Source of the DNA: UBA5314 sp035560815 | Lineage (GTDB): Bacteria > Bacillota > Syntrophomonadia > Syntrophomonadales > Syntrophomonadaceae | Length of the DNA stretch: 64,000 nucleotides | NCBI GenBank assembly: GCA_035560815.1 | Contig: DATMYR010000086.1 | Span: forward strand, 1 to 64,000 | Reading direction: 5' to 3' | Shown here: piece after piece, positions 33,775 through 41,785 of the stretch | How the letters are laid out: every line of letters begins with the position of its first letter | Numbering within the stretch: position 1 is the stretch's first letter | Made by a program: the position numbers and the translations under genes | The notes under the pieces: generated by a model | Told to the model about the DNA's origin: nothing | The model's database searches: none | Seen by the model: the letters and a program-made list of their open reading frames with translations, nothing else

Positions 33775-34323
33775 TTAACTAATCTTTACTTTTTTCAGCT
33801 GTTGTTTTAACATTTCCAATCGCTTGGCTATGGTTGCGTCGATGATTCGGTCCCCTATGCGAAGTTTTACTCCGCCGATTAACGATTCATCTACAACCTG
33901 GTTCAACTTCACTGTCTTACCCGTTGAAGCTGAAAGTCTGCCTGCCAGATCCTGAACCTCGTCATCTGCAATCGCTTTGGCGGAAATCAGATCGGCTTTC
34001 GTGATATTTCTGGTTTCATCAGCCATAGCCTTGTACTCTTCGACGATGACATAAAGGTATCCTTCCCGCCTTTTATCCAATACCATGTCAAGGAAATTCA
34101 TGGTAAGCTGCGATATCTTACCATTAAATATTTGTGAAACGATTTCCTTTTTCTCCCTGACAGGAACTAAAAGGTGTCCCAAATACCCTTTTAACTCCGG
34201 AACTTGGTCAAGCGCTGAGATAATCAACTCCAATTCCTGTTGGAATTGGTCTATGCTGTTCGCTTCCCGGGCAAGGCCAAAGAATGCTTCGGCATAGCGC
34301 CTGGCGACGCTCTTGTTTAGCAT
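33775..34323 (-). CDS. atpH: ATP synthase delta subunit
   Basis: Stator protein joining F1 to the b subunits. 182 residues; N-terminal six-helix domain (VARRYAEAFFGLAREANS) and C-terminal VDESLIGGVKLRIGDRIIDA, the family signature. Its start overlaps the atpF stop by 7 bp. Confidence 0.96.
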   Translation of the reverse strand: MLNKSVARRYAEAFFGLAREANSIDQFQQELELIISALDQVPELKGYLGHLLVPVREKKEIVSQIFNGKISQLTMNFLDMVLDKRREGYLYVIVEEYKAMADETRNITKADLISAKAIADDEVQDLAGRLSASTGKTVKLNQVVDESLIGGVKLRIGDRIIDATIAKRLEMLKQQLKKVKIS

Positions 34324-34928
34324 AGTAATTCGCCCGCCTCGTTAACAAATTGTGTCACCATGTTCTTTTGATCATCTTCGTTAATAACTCTGCCTAGAAT
34401 CTTCTCGGCAGCGAATATTGCCAGGCTGGCTGCAGTTTCCTTCAATTCGGCCTTGGCAGCTTGTGTTGCAGCCTGAATATCCGCAGTAGCCTTGGTTTTG
34501 ATTCCGGCGGCCTCTTCCTTGGCTTTGCCGATCATTTCATTCTTGGCATCCTCAGCCGCTTTAGTGGCCCGGGCGACGATCTCCTGGGCTTCCCTACGGG
34601 ATTCGGCCAGGTTAGCCTGGGTCTCTTTTCTCATTTGTTCAACTTCAGATTTTACCTCTTCTGCATGCTTTAACGAGCTTTCAATGGTGGTGGTACGTTG
34701 TTCTAACATAGCATTGATAGGTCCGTAACCGAACTTATAGACCATTGCCAACAGAATCAAGAAGTTAACCAACGACCAGCCGATAACATAGAGATTACCA
34801 AAAGCAGGGGTTCCGCCCCCCTCTTGCTCGATAGCTCCTTCAGCTGCCATGCAGAGGGTTGCATATCCAAACACCATTATCATGGTCAGTATAAATACTG
34901 CCCAACCGGCTTTTTTCTTACTAATCAC
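34317..34928 (-). CDS. atpF: ATP synthase b subunit with N-terminal signal-like extension
   Basis: Peripheral stalk subunit. The normal b-type membrane helix is at about 46-66 (YVIGWSLVNFLILLAMVYKF), followed by a long charged coiled coil. Before it there are about 40 extra residues resembling a signal peptide: basic ISKKK, a hydrophobic stretch, then CMAAEG, which could be a cleavage site. 203 residues compared with about 160-170 usually. The GTG start has GGAGGTAG upstream. Confidence 0.95.
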   Translation of the reverse strand: MISKKKAGWAVFILTMIMVFGYATLCMAAEGAIEQEGGGTPAFGNLYVIGWSLVNFLILLAMVYKFGYGPINAMLEQRTTTIESSLKHAEEVKSEVEQMRKETQANLAESRREAQEIVARATKAAEDAKNEMIGKAKEEAAGIKTKATADIQAATQAAKAELKETAASLAIFAAEKILGRVINEDDQKNMVTQFVNEAGELLC

Positions 34929-35035
34929 GGATGTGCTACCTCCAATCTCGCGCTAAAGCATTTGGGGCGATAGGGCAATGTTAAGAGCGCCCTATCGCCC
35001 GCAAATCTCAGCCCATTTAGTGGTTTAGTGTCTTG

Positions 35036-35257
35036 TTAGCTGACCTTGTTTACTAACATAAAGGCAATCAGCAGACCATAAATGGTCAGGGTCTCAATAA
35101 AAGCCAGGGTAATGAAGAGAAGGGTTCTAACGTCCCCTCCGACTTCGGGCTGCCGTGCAATAGCTTCAAAAGCTTTGCCTCCCGCAACGCCCATTCCTAT
35201 ACCACCACCGATACCGGCGATTGATACAGCCAAACCTGCACCTAATGCTGGGCCCAT
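35036..35257 (-). CDS. atpE: ATP synthase c subunit (proteolipid)
   Basis: 73-residue hairpin of two membrane helices forming the rotor ring. The conserved loop is ARQPEVGG and the ion-binding glutamate is in LAFIETLTIYG. The position that is Gln in sodium-type c subunits (GQG) is Met here (GIGMGVAGG), favouring proton coupling. The ATG at 35257 has AAAGGAGGG 6 bp upstream; the eight-codon longer frame has no ribosome site. Confidence 0.97.
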   Translation of the reverse strand: MGPALGAGLAVSIAGIGGGIGMGVAGGKAFEAIARQPEVGGDVRTLLFITLAFIETLTIYGLLIAFMLVNKVS

Positions 35258-35326
35258 CCTTTTCCCTCCTTTCAAGCTCAAATGCTTGCATTGAGCAAAG
35301 ATTTCCTTACCAAACCTACCAGTGAT

Positions 35327-36010
35327 TTAGTGACCATGGCCTGCCGCAGCAGCAATATAGCTGGACGACAGGATTGTAAACACGATAGCCTGGATGGCGC
35401 CGAGTAACAAGCTTAAGCCCATTACCAGTGAAGGTACAACGAAAGGCGCCATAAATAATAGGAATCCGATAACCATTTCCTCACCGAATATGTTCCCGAA
35501 AAGACGGACGGTGAGGGATAGCGGATGGGCCAGTTCTTCAACTAGATTTAGCGGCAGCATTGCCACACTCGGACTTATGAAGTGGCCCAGATAGTGAAAA
35601 CCATGCTCGGAAAATCCTGCGATGTGAATCGAGAAGAATGTTACAAGAGCCAGGGTCATGGTAACGTTCCAGTTGCTGGTAGGCGGTTGGAAACCATCAA
35701 TATGCCCGGCTCCGGGTATGAGACCGCTGTAGTTGCTAATCAGAATAAACAAGAAAAACGACGTAAGCAGCGGTGCCCATTTTTTGGCCACATGTTCTTC
35801 CTCCATTAACTGGGTGAAGAACTCGTATGTCCATGTAACTATGGCTTCAAAGGCGTTTTGCAGTCCTTTTGGAACCAATTGCATATTACGGGTAGCTGTG
35901 AAGGCAACGATTCCGATCAAAGCAATAATACACCATTCGGTAAACACCAAATGGTCGACTTTAACAGGGCCAAATTGAAACAGGGTGGAATCCAACATTC
36001 CAAAGATCAT
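35327..36010 (-). CDS. atpB: ATP synthase a subunit
   Basis: Membrane channel subunit. The essential arginine is in LSLTVRLFGNIFGEE near residue 170, with SNYSGLIPG near 95 and GAIQAIVFTILSSSYI in the last helix. The ATG at 36010 (MIFGMLDSTLFQF) is 9 bp from AAGGGGGG. 227 residues. The 160 bp before it hold no other gene and no full-length atpI. Confidence 0.95.
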   Translation of the reverse strand: MIFGMLDSTLFQFGPVKVDHLVFTEWCIIALIGIVAFTATRNMQLVPKGLQNAFEAIVTWTYEFFTQLMEEEHVAKKWAPLLTSFFLFILISNYSGLIPGAGHIDGFQPPTSNWNVTMTLALVTFFSIHIAGFSEHGFHYLGHFISPSVAMLPLNLVEELAHPLSLTVRLFGNIFGEEMVIGFLLFMAPFVVPSLVMGLSLLLGAIQAIVFTILSSSYIAAAAGHGH

Positions 36011-36172
36011 TTGCTTTATCCCCCCTTCCCTAATAAATTTTAGTTCCTGTTTTATTACGTAAACGAAACCCGCCGGCTTCAAAAGAAGCACAAACTAATA
36101 TGGATAACCGAGCTTCTATCCCCGGTATCACCTGCCTGGAAAGGATATTTGCTCTCAAATCAGAACAAAAAA

Positions 36173-36385
36173 CTAGTTCTTGTTAGCCCTGTCCCACATC
36201 ATTTTAATCGCGGTTGCTATTCCGATCAGGCCTCCGACGAGTGTGAGCCAGGGGTCCGTGTGATATCTGTGATCTAACCAGTAACCGATCCAACCACACC
36301 CACCTACCGCAGCAGCTATCGTAGTAACCAAATTCATTGCATCGGCCAGTGCTTTAGCCCAGTTCTTTGAATTCCTTTCCGACAT
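36173..36385 (-). CDS. AtpZ/AtpI-type small ATP synthase accessory protein
   Basis: 70 residues with two membrane helices (LVTTIAAAVGGCGWIGYWL and LTLVGGLIGIATAIKMMW), joined by a short DHRYHTDPW turn. Proteins of this kind precede atpB in many operons and are linked to c-ring assembly or magnesium supply. First gene of the operon, with GGTGGGCGG before the ATG. Confidence 0.85.
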   Translation of the reverse strand: MSERNSKNWAKALADAMNLVTTIAAAVGGCGWIGYWLDHRYHTDPWLTLVGGLIGIATAIKMMWDRANKN

Positions 36386-36613
36386 TACCGCCCACCTTTA
36401 TCCCTCATGTTCTATTCGTCACGAAGAGTCAAAATCCTTTTTTAAATCGGTCAATTTTTTTGTTTGACCTATCGTTTTCCTTTTCTCCGCTAGGATCCCT
36501 CAAATTCAGTCAAACTCAAGGGGATAAGTCTAATAACTTCTATACGGGTAAAACGAATTCCTTTAAATTAATAAAAATATCATCTGCATTTATTGTCAGA
36601 TTATATACTAATC
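36386..36613. other. AT-rich leader region of the atp operon with inverted repeat
   Basis: Gene-free 228 bp. It contains an inverted repeat GGTCAA (36449-36454) / TTGACC (36464-36469) around a 9-bp AT spacer. Several TTGAC-like hexamers occur on the minus strand (for example TTGACT in the part nearest atpZ), but none has a good -10 at the right distance, so I could not fix the operon promoter. Confidence 0.45.
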
Positions 36614-36949
36614 TTATGCTTCAGGGTCTTGAGAAGGATCCAGGCACAAATAGCCTTTACGCTCTAGCTTGGCAATGTGTTCCTGACGCATATCGCCTAG
36701 ATCAATACCATGCTGGTCCTCCAGCACGAACATCATGGTAACAGCTGTCTGGGCAACATCCAGGAGTTCGCGGGCAATCTGTTTTATAGCCAGATCTTCA
36801 TCCAGGACGATCTGTTCACCGCTTAAGCCCCGGTATTTGCCAATAACCTGGGCCAATTCCCCGGCCTCCTCCATGAGCTTCAAGGCTGTTGATTCCAGTG
36901 ATGGATTCAGTTGATTGAGCCGGGGTAAAGAAAGAGTCTTGGTATCCAT
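36614..36949 (-). CDS. MazG-like nucleotide pyrophosphohydrolase
   Basis: 111-residue all-alpha NTP pyrophosphatase-type protein. The metal-binding pairs are visible as KLMEEAGELAQVIG (E-x2-E) and ARELLDVAQTAV (E-x2-D). Such enzymes cleave (d)NTPs to monophosphates; being next to dCMP deaminase (3 bp apart) suggests a part in deoxynucleotide balance, by inference. The stop is followed by the atp leader region. Confidence 0.82.
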   Translation of the reverse strand: MDTKTLSLPRLNQLNPSLESTALKLMEEAGELAQVIGKYRGLSGEQIVLDEDLAIKQIARELLDVAQTAVTMMFVLEDQHGIDLGDMRQEHIAKLERKGYLCLDPSQDPEA

Positions 36950-36952
36950 TGC

Positions 36953-37414
36953 CTACGTCCCCGTTTTCTTTATTTCCAGCAAATCTATTCCTGCTTCCTG
37001 CAGCAAGTCCAGGGCTAGATCGTCCATAAAATCCCCTCTGTGCACAACCCGGACAATTCCCGCATTGATAATCATCCGCGCACAGATTAGGCAGGGCTGG
37101 TTGGTGCAATACAGCACCGCTGCCTGGGTGGCTATTCCATAATAGGCCGCATTAATAATCGCATTTTGTTCAGCATGTACACCACGACAAAGTTCATATC
37201 GCTGTCCGGACGGTATATTTTCCGCCTCCCGGAGGCATCCGGTATCAAAGCAATGGCGCAATCCACGGGGAGCACCATTATACCCGGTGGAAATGATCCT
37301 CTCACTACGAACCAGAACAGCTCCCACCTGGCGGCGCATGCACGTGGAGCGTGTGGCCACCAGATCCGCTAATTGTAGAAAATACTCATCCCAGGTGGGA
37401 CGTTCAGTCCTCAT
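36953..37414 (-). CDS. Deoxycytidylate (dCMP) deaminase
   Basis: Zinc deaminase converting dCMP to dUMP, the substrate of ThyX. Active site RGVHAEQNAIINAA (His and the catalytic Glu) and zinc ligands CTNQPCLICARM. 153 residues from the second of two adjacent ATGs, 6 bp from GAGGA. In B. subtilis the homologue is comEB. Here it lies 16 bp after glyA, which makes the methylene-tetrahydrofolate used by ThyX. Confidence 0.93.
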   Translation of the reverse strand: MRTERPTWDEYFLQLADLVATRSTCMRRQVGAVLVRSERIISTGYNGAPRGLRHCFDTGCLREAENIPSGQRYELCRGVHAEQNAIINAAYYGIATQAAVLYCTNQPCLICARMIINAGIVRVVHRGDFMDDLALDLLQEAGIDLLEIKKTGT

Positions 37415-37430
37415 CATTATTCCTCAACGG

Positions 37431-38681
37431 CTACAGCGTGTAAAGAGGATATTTGTGGCACAACGCCTGAACGATGCTGCCCGCTTCCTCCAAACGCTCA
37501 GCGCTGCCATGGTTGTCCAGGGCCAGGGCTATAGCCACTGCCATTTCCTGCATATCTGCCACTTTCAAACCCCGGCTGGTTACCGCAGGAGTCCCCAGGC
37601 GAATGCCGCTGGTCACCATTGGCTTCTCCGGATCGAAAGGAATCGTGTTCTTGTTTACCGTAATATGAATCAAGTCCAAGATCGCCTGGGCTTGCTTACC
37701 TGTTAATCCCTTGGGGCGTACATCAACCAACATGAGGTGGGTGTCAGTCCCTCCCGATACCAGGCGAAGGCCGTTTTCAACCAAGGCTTGAGCCAGAGCC
37801 GCGGCATTATCTTTAATCTGTTGCTGGTATTGGACAAAGTCCTCACTAAGAGCTTCTTTAAAACATACTGCTTTAGCGGCAATTATATGCATAAGAGGCC
37901 CGCCCTGGATGCCTGGAAATACTGCGCTGTCTATTTTGCGCGCCCACTCCTCGGAGCAGAGAATTAACCCCCCGCGCGGTCCCCGCAGGGTCTTGTGGGT
38001 AGTAGAAGTAACGAAATGAGCATAAGGAACTGGGCTGGGATGAAGACCGGCTGCCACTAATCCCGCAATGTGTGCCATGTCCACCATCAGATAAGCACCA
38101 ACCTTATCGGCAATTTCCCGAAATCTTTTGAAATCCAGTGTACGTGAGTAAGCACTGGCACCGGCCACGATCATGCGCGGATGCGCCTCTTCAGCCAGTT
38201 TCTCCAGATGGTCATAGTCAATGGTTTCCGTTTCCGGGCTGACTCCATAATCCAGAAAGCGAAAATATCGTCCGGAAATATTGGCCCGGCTGCCGTGAGT
38301 AAGATGGCCTCCGTGGTTCAAATTCATACCCAAAACGGTGTCCCCGGGTTCCAGGGCTGCATAATACACAGCAGTATTGGCTTGGGCTCCAGAATGCGGT
38401 TGGACATTGGCATGCTCGCAGGAAAACAGTTTCTGTGCCCTTTCCCGGGCCAGGTCTTCTGCTACATCCACAAAGTCGCATCCTCCATAGTAACGCTTGC
38501 CCGGATAACCTTCAGCATACTTATTGGTCATAACGCAACCCTGGGCGGCCATGACCGCACGGGATACGAAATTTTCCGAAGCAATTAATTCCAGATTGTT
38601 ATTCTGGCGTTTCTCTTCATTATAAATTGCCTCAGCTACCTCAGGGTCTACGGGTCTTACATACTGCTCAATGTAATCCAC
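37431..38681 (-). CDS. glyA: Serine hydroxymethyltransferase
   Basis: PLP enzyme interconverting serine and glycine with tetrahydrofolate. PLP lysine in VTSTTHKTLRGPRGG near 228, SGAQANTAVYYA near 98, and VDMAHIAGLVAAG near 200. 416 residues. GTG start with GAGAGGAG upstream. Directly after rpiB. Confidence 0.98.
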   Translation of the reverse strand: MDYIEQYVRPVDPEVAEAIYNEEKRQNNNLELIASENFVSRAVMAAQGCVMTNKYAEGYPGKRYYGGCDFVDVAEDLARERAQKLFSCEHANVQPHSGAQANTAVYYAALEPGDTVLGMNLNHGGHLTHGSRANISGRYFRFLDYGVSPETETIDYDHLEKLAEEAHPRMIVAGASAYSRTLDFKRFREIADKVGAYLMVDMAHIAGLVAAGLHPSPVPYAHFVTSTTHKTLRGPRGGLILCSEEWARKIDSAVFPGIQGGPLMHIIAAKAVCFKEALSEDFVQYQQQIKDNAAALAQALVENGLRLVSGGTDTHLMLVDVRPKGLTGKQAQAILDLIHITVNKNTIPFDPEKPMVTSGIRLGTPAVTSRGLKVADMQEMAVAIALALDNHGSAERLEEAGSIVQALCHKYPLYTL

Positions 38682-38685
38682 TGCC

Positions 38686-39138
38686 CTAACTCCTCTCTCG
38701 ACATTTTTTTTCTATTTGAGATATCTTTTCTATACGAAAGATGTGTCTACCTGCTTCGAAGTCGGTTTTTAAGAAAGTCCTGACAATCTCCAGGGCTAAT
38801 TCTGGAGCCGTAATACGAGACCCGATGGCTGCAATATTGGCATCATTGTGCTGGCGAGCCAGCCGTGTGGTATAAAGATCCTGGCATACAGCCGCCCGGA
38901 TTCCGGGGACCTTATTCGCGGCAATCGATATCCCTACACCGGTTCCGCATACCAATATGCCCGGTATGGATTCCTGGAGAACTGTATCGGCAACCGCCAG
39001 AGCAATATCCGGGTAATCAACCGGATCCAGGCTGGAAGTCCCACAGTCAACCATCTCGTATCCATCGCTCTGCAAACATTTGATAAGAGTCGTCTTTAGA
39101 TTAAATCCTGCGTGATCACTGCCGATGGCTATTCTCAT
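38686..39138 (-). CDS. rpiB: Ribose 5-phosphate isomerase B
   Basis: Interconverts ribose 5-phosphate and ribulose 5-phosphate. IGSDHAGFNLKT at the N-terminus, catalytic Cys in VCGTGVGISIAANKV near 65 and RLARQHNDANIAAIG near 92. 150 residues. Confidence 0.95.
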   Translation of the reverse strand: MRIAIGSDHAGFNLKTTLIKCLQSDGYEMVDCGTSSLDPVDYPDIALAVADTVLQESIPGILVCGTGVGISIAANKVPGIRAAVCQDLYTTRLARQHNDANIAAIGSRITAPELALEIVRTFLKTDFEAGRHIFRIEKISQIEKKCRERS

Positions 39139-39181
39139 GCTTTACTCCCTGCAATTAAGACCCGGCCGGAATCTTTGACAC

Positions 39182-39637
39182 CTATAGCCGGACCAGTATT
39201 TTTTCCACCAATGTGACGATCTGAACTGCACAGGCCTGGTATATCTCCAGGCTTCTACCGAAAGGATCTTCAATGTCTCCGGCTTCCTGCCCGGCAAATT
39301 CCATCATAGTAAATATTCGCATCCTCAGGGCAGGATACTTTTCCCGCAAAGAATTGCATTGGCTGCGGGTCATGGTCAGGATCCAGTCCGCTTGAGAAAG
39401 GATAGAAAGATCCAAGACCCGGGAGCGATGGTATGAAAGATCTACATCATAGTGGCGCATTGTTTCCACGGCTTCCCGAGAAGGGGATTGTCCAGGGAAC
39501 GCGCCCATACCAGCTGAACTGACTTCAATGCATTTCCCGCCCTGCTTATCCTGTCTATCTTCCAGAATCTTCTGCAGGAGCGCTTGAGCCATGGGGCTCC
39601 GGCAAGTATTTCCCGAACATACAAAAAGAATTCTCAC
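39182..39637 (-). CDS. Protein arginine phosphatase, YwlE-type low-molecular-weight phosphatase
   Basis: LMW-PTP fold of 151 residues. P-loop VCSGNTCRSPMAQ has the C-x5-R signature; the Thr in GNTCRS is the residue that distinguishes arginine phosphatases (YwlE) from tyrosine phosphatases, where Ile is usual. The general acid Asp is in EDPFGRSLEIY near 120. I choose GTG 39637 (MRILFVCSGN), 9 bp from GAGGGAG, over an ATG six codons upstream. It would undo McsB action; the McsB gene is in the same window. A promoter lies upstream. Confidence 0.9.
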   Translation of the reverse strand: MRILFVCSGNTCRSPMAQALLQKILEDRQDKQGGKCIEVSSAGMGAFPGQSPSREAVETMRHYDVDLSYHRSRVLDLSILSQADWILTMTRSQCNSLREKYPALRMRIFTMMEFAGQEAGDIEDPFGRSLEIYQACAVQIVTLVEKILVRL

Positions 39638-39912
39638 CGTTGATTGCTCCCTCATATTGAGCAGATTATGTGATACTCAAGAAGCACCATCATATTCCAT
39701 CCTGTGTTAAAGCGCCGGACCTATTTCAAATAATACAATCGGATTCAAAACCATCCAGCATACTAAAAGTACCCAAACCAATCGCCGCTGTCAAGTTTCG
39801 TCCATATATGAGCCTTCGTTGATGATGCTTTAAAGCCGGGCCGGCCAGCAACCCCATCCCAATCCCAAACTCTCGGCCAGAAATTTTGCCTATGCATCCC
39901 GGTTGATGTTGA
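39638..39912. other. 275-bp intergenic region between sua5 and ywlE
   Basis: In B. subtilis a manganese exporter gene lies at this place; here I see no intact gene or clear remnant of one. The only feature found is the promoter at 39766-39794. Confidence 0.5.
39766..39794 (-). promoter_or_regulatory. Promoter for the ywlE-rpiB-glyA group
   Basis: Minus strand TTGACA (39789-39794), 17-bp spacer, TACTTT (39766-39771), in an otherwise empty region upstream of ywlE. Confidence 0.5.
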
Positions 39913-40929
39913 TCAATACCTGTTACCCAAGGTAGATTGAGCAGCAGCCCAAATCCGGTCAACAATAGCGGTTGCTATTCCGCCGGTTGCCTCCGGTAAA
40001 GGCGCAAAAATCAGAACCTCCAAACCCTGAGCCTCGGCCTCCCGCAGAAGGGAATAAAGGCTTTTGGCAGCTCCGGGCTGCAGGCTGATGTGGTATTCTC
40101 TAATCCGTTGAGCGAGTACCGGAGCCAATACCGGGCGAGGAACATAATCATTGTACACAACACCTACTATGCCAGCGGACATCAGTGATTTCATCAAAAT
40201 ATCCTGAAACTCTTCAGGATCAGCACTGACATAGACCGGACAAGTGGTCTTATAATGCTCAATAGATGCGTCCAGGGGAGCAGCCATCTGGATTTCCCTG
40301 CCCAGGAGTTCCTCCAGTTCCTCGACTGGAATCCCCCCTCTACGCAAGACGCAATAAGGGCTGACGGTCAGGTCCAATACAGTGCTCTCTAATCCCAGGC
40401 CAGTTGGCCCCGCATCTAAAACTGCAGAAATCCTGCCATCCAGGTCAGCCCTGACGTCATCGGCATTAACCGGACTGGGGCGTCCGGAAAGATTCGCGCT
40501 GGTCGCAGCCAGCGGCCCACTGGCTTCGATCAAAGCCCGGGCTACAGGATGGGAAGGCATGCGCAAGCCCACCGTCGGTGTTCCACTGCGCACCACTGGC
40601 GGAACACCCTGTGCGGCAGTCAGAATCAAGGATAAAGGGCCGGGCCAAAAGTGTTCCATCAGCCGGGCAGCCTCTCCGGTAATGTGGTCAACCACCATTT
40701 TCACCTGCTCCATATTACTCAGATGAATGAGAAGTGGGCTTTGCGCGGGGCGAACTTTAGCCGCGAATATCTTGTCCACCGCATCTGGCGAAAAAGCCAG
40801 GGCACCTACCCCGTAGACCGTCTCGGTGGGAAAAGCCACCAATTCCTGATGCTGAAGCAGGCGAACCGCATGAAGGATAATGTCTTGCTCTGGTTCCTTC
40901 GGATCAACTGACCAGTATAAAGTCTTCAT
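39913..40929 (-). CDS. L-threonylcarbamoyladenylate synthase (Sua5 type)
   Basis: Makes the threonylcarbamoyl-AMP used for t6A37 of tRNA. YrdC domain in 1-200 (FPTETVYGVGALAFS, PLAATSANLSGRPSP) and a C-terminal Sua5 domain (about 225-338), so it is the two-domain form like B. subtilis YwlC. 338 residues. The ATG abuts the prmC stop. Confidence 0.94.
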   Translation of the reverse strand: MKTLYWSVDPKEPEQDIILHAVRLLQHQELVAFPTETVYGVGALAFSPDAVDKIFAAKVRPAQSPLLIHLSNMEQVKMVVDHITGEAARLMEHFWPGPLSLILTAAQGVPPVVRSGTPTVGLRMPSHPVARALIEASGPLAATSANLSGRPSPVNADDVRADLDGRISAVLDAGPTGLGLESTVLDLTVSPYCVLRRGGIPVEELEELLGREIQMAAPLDASIEHYKTTCPVYVSADPEEFQDILMKSLMSAGIVGVVYNDYVPRPVLAPVLAQRIREYHISLQPGAAKSLYSLLREAEAQGLEVLIFAPLPEATGGIATAIVDRIWAAAQSTLGNRY

Positions 40930-41784
40930 TTATCTTTCCCTCTTCCGAGCAGCAACCAAACGGTCCCTGCCTGCCAGGTCTTGTATAAGCTCCACATTAT
41001 CCCATCCTGCCATAAGATCCATAGCATTGACTCCCTGCCTGCAGCCGATTTCCATCAGGATGCAGCCCTGGTCCTTCAAGCCGTTCAGCGCTTGAGGCAG
41101 CAGGCGGCGGTAGAGATCCAGGCCATCTCCAGAAGCCAAGAGAGCCTGGGAAGGCTCATAGTCCTTAACCCCAACCGGCAGATCCGCGTATTCTTCCTGG
41201 GGAATATAGGGAAGGTTGGCCAGAATAAGGTCAAAAGGTTCCTCTCCCTGAAATGGACTCAACAAATCACCACAACGAAATTCGACCCGCACATCGTGGC
41301 GTTCTGCATTGCCCCGGGCTATATCCAGAGCGGCCTGCGAAACATCACCAGCCCACACCCGGGCCCCTGGACAATAGTAGGCCATGCTTACAGCCACCGC
41401 ACCGGAACCGGTGCCTACATCACACACCCGGACATCTTCTTTGTTTCCAACCATTAACAAAGCCGTTTCCACCAATAGTTCGGTTTCCGGCCGGGGTATC
41501 AACACATGGCGCGAAACCTGGAATTCCAGAGACATAAACTCCCGCACTCCGGTAATATAGGCACTGGGTTCACCCGCTCGGCGCCGTTGGATGTATTCTT
41601 TGAACGTTTCCCGTTCCCTTTTGTCCACCGGCTGCTGATAATGTACATACAAATAAACCCGGTCCACATGAAGGACTCGGGCCAACAGAACCTCAGCCTC
41701 TAGACGGGCCTGAGGAATATCATTTTGATGAAAATATTGAGTCGTCCACTCCAGTAGGCTTTTTATTGTCCATTCTGCCTGCAC
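40930..41784 (-). CDS. prmC: Release factor glutamine methyltransferase PrmC
   Basis: Methylates the GGQ glutamine of release factors. N-terminal helical domain (1-75), SAM-binding VCDVGTGSGAVAVSMA near 115, and the catalytic motif in LILANLPYIPQEEY near 180; the usual NPPY is NLPY here. 284 residues. GTG start with AGGTGGA, just 1 bp after prfA, its substrate gene. Confidence 0.94.
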   Translation of the reverse strand: MQAEWTIKSLLEWTTQYFHQNDIPQARLEAEVLLARVLHVDRVYLYVHYQQPVDKRERETFKEYIQRRRAGEPSAYITGVREFMSLEFQVSRHVLIPRPETELLVETALLMVGNKEDVRVCDVGTGSGAVAVSMAYYCPGARVWAGDVSQAALDIARGNAERHDVRVEFRCGDLLSPFQGEEPFDLILANLPYIPQEEYADLPVGVKDYEPSQALLASGDGLDLYRRLLPQALNGLKDQGCILMEIGCRQGVNAMDLMAGWDNVELIQDLAGRDRLVAARKRER

Positions 41785-41785
41785 T

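Noticed and set aside
35036..35257. Sodium-dependent ATP synthase
   Set aside because: The c subunit lacks the Gln of the sodium motif.
39726..39965. Remnant of a manganese exporter gene between sua5 and ywlE
   Set aside because: Position is as in B. subtilis, but no frame shows a recognisable segment.
40930..41784. PrmC inactivated by the NPPY to NLPY change
   Set aside because: The rest of the enzyme is normal and it is coupled to prfA; I believe this variant also occurs in other active-looking PrmC proteins.
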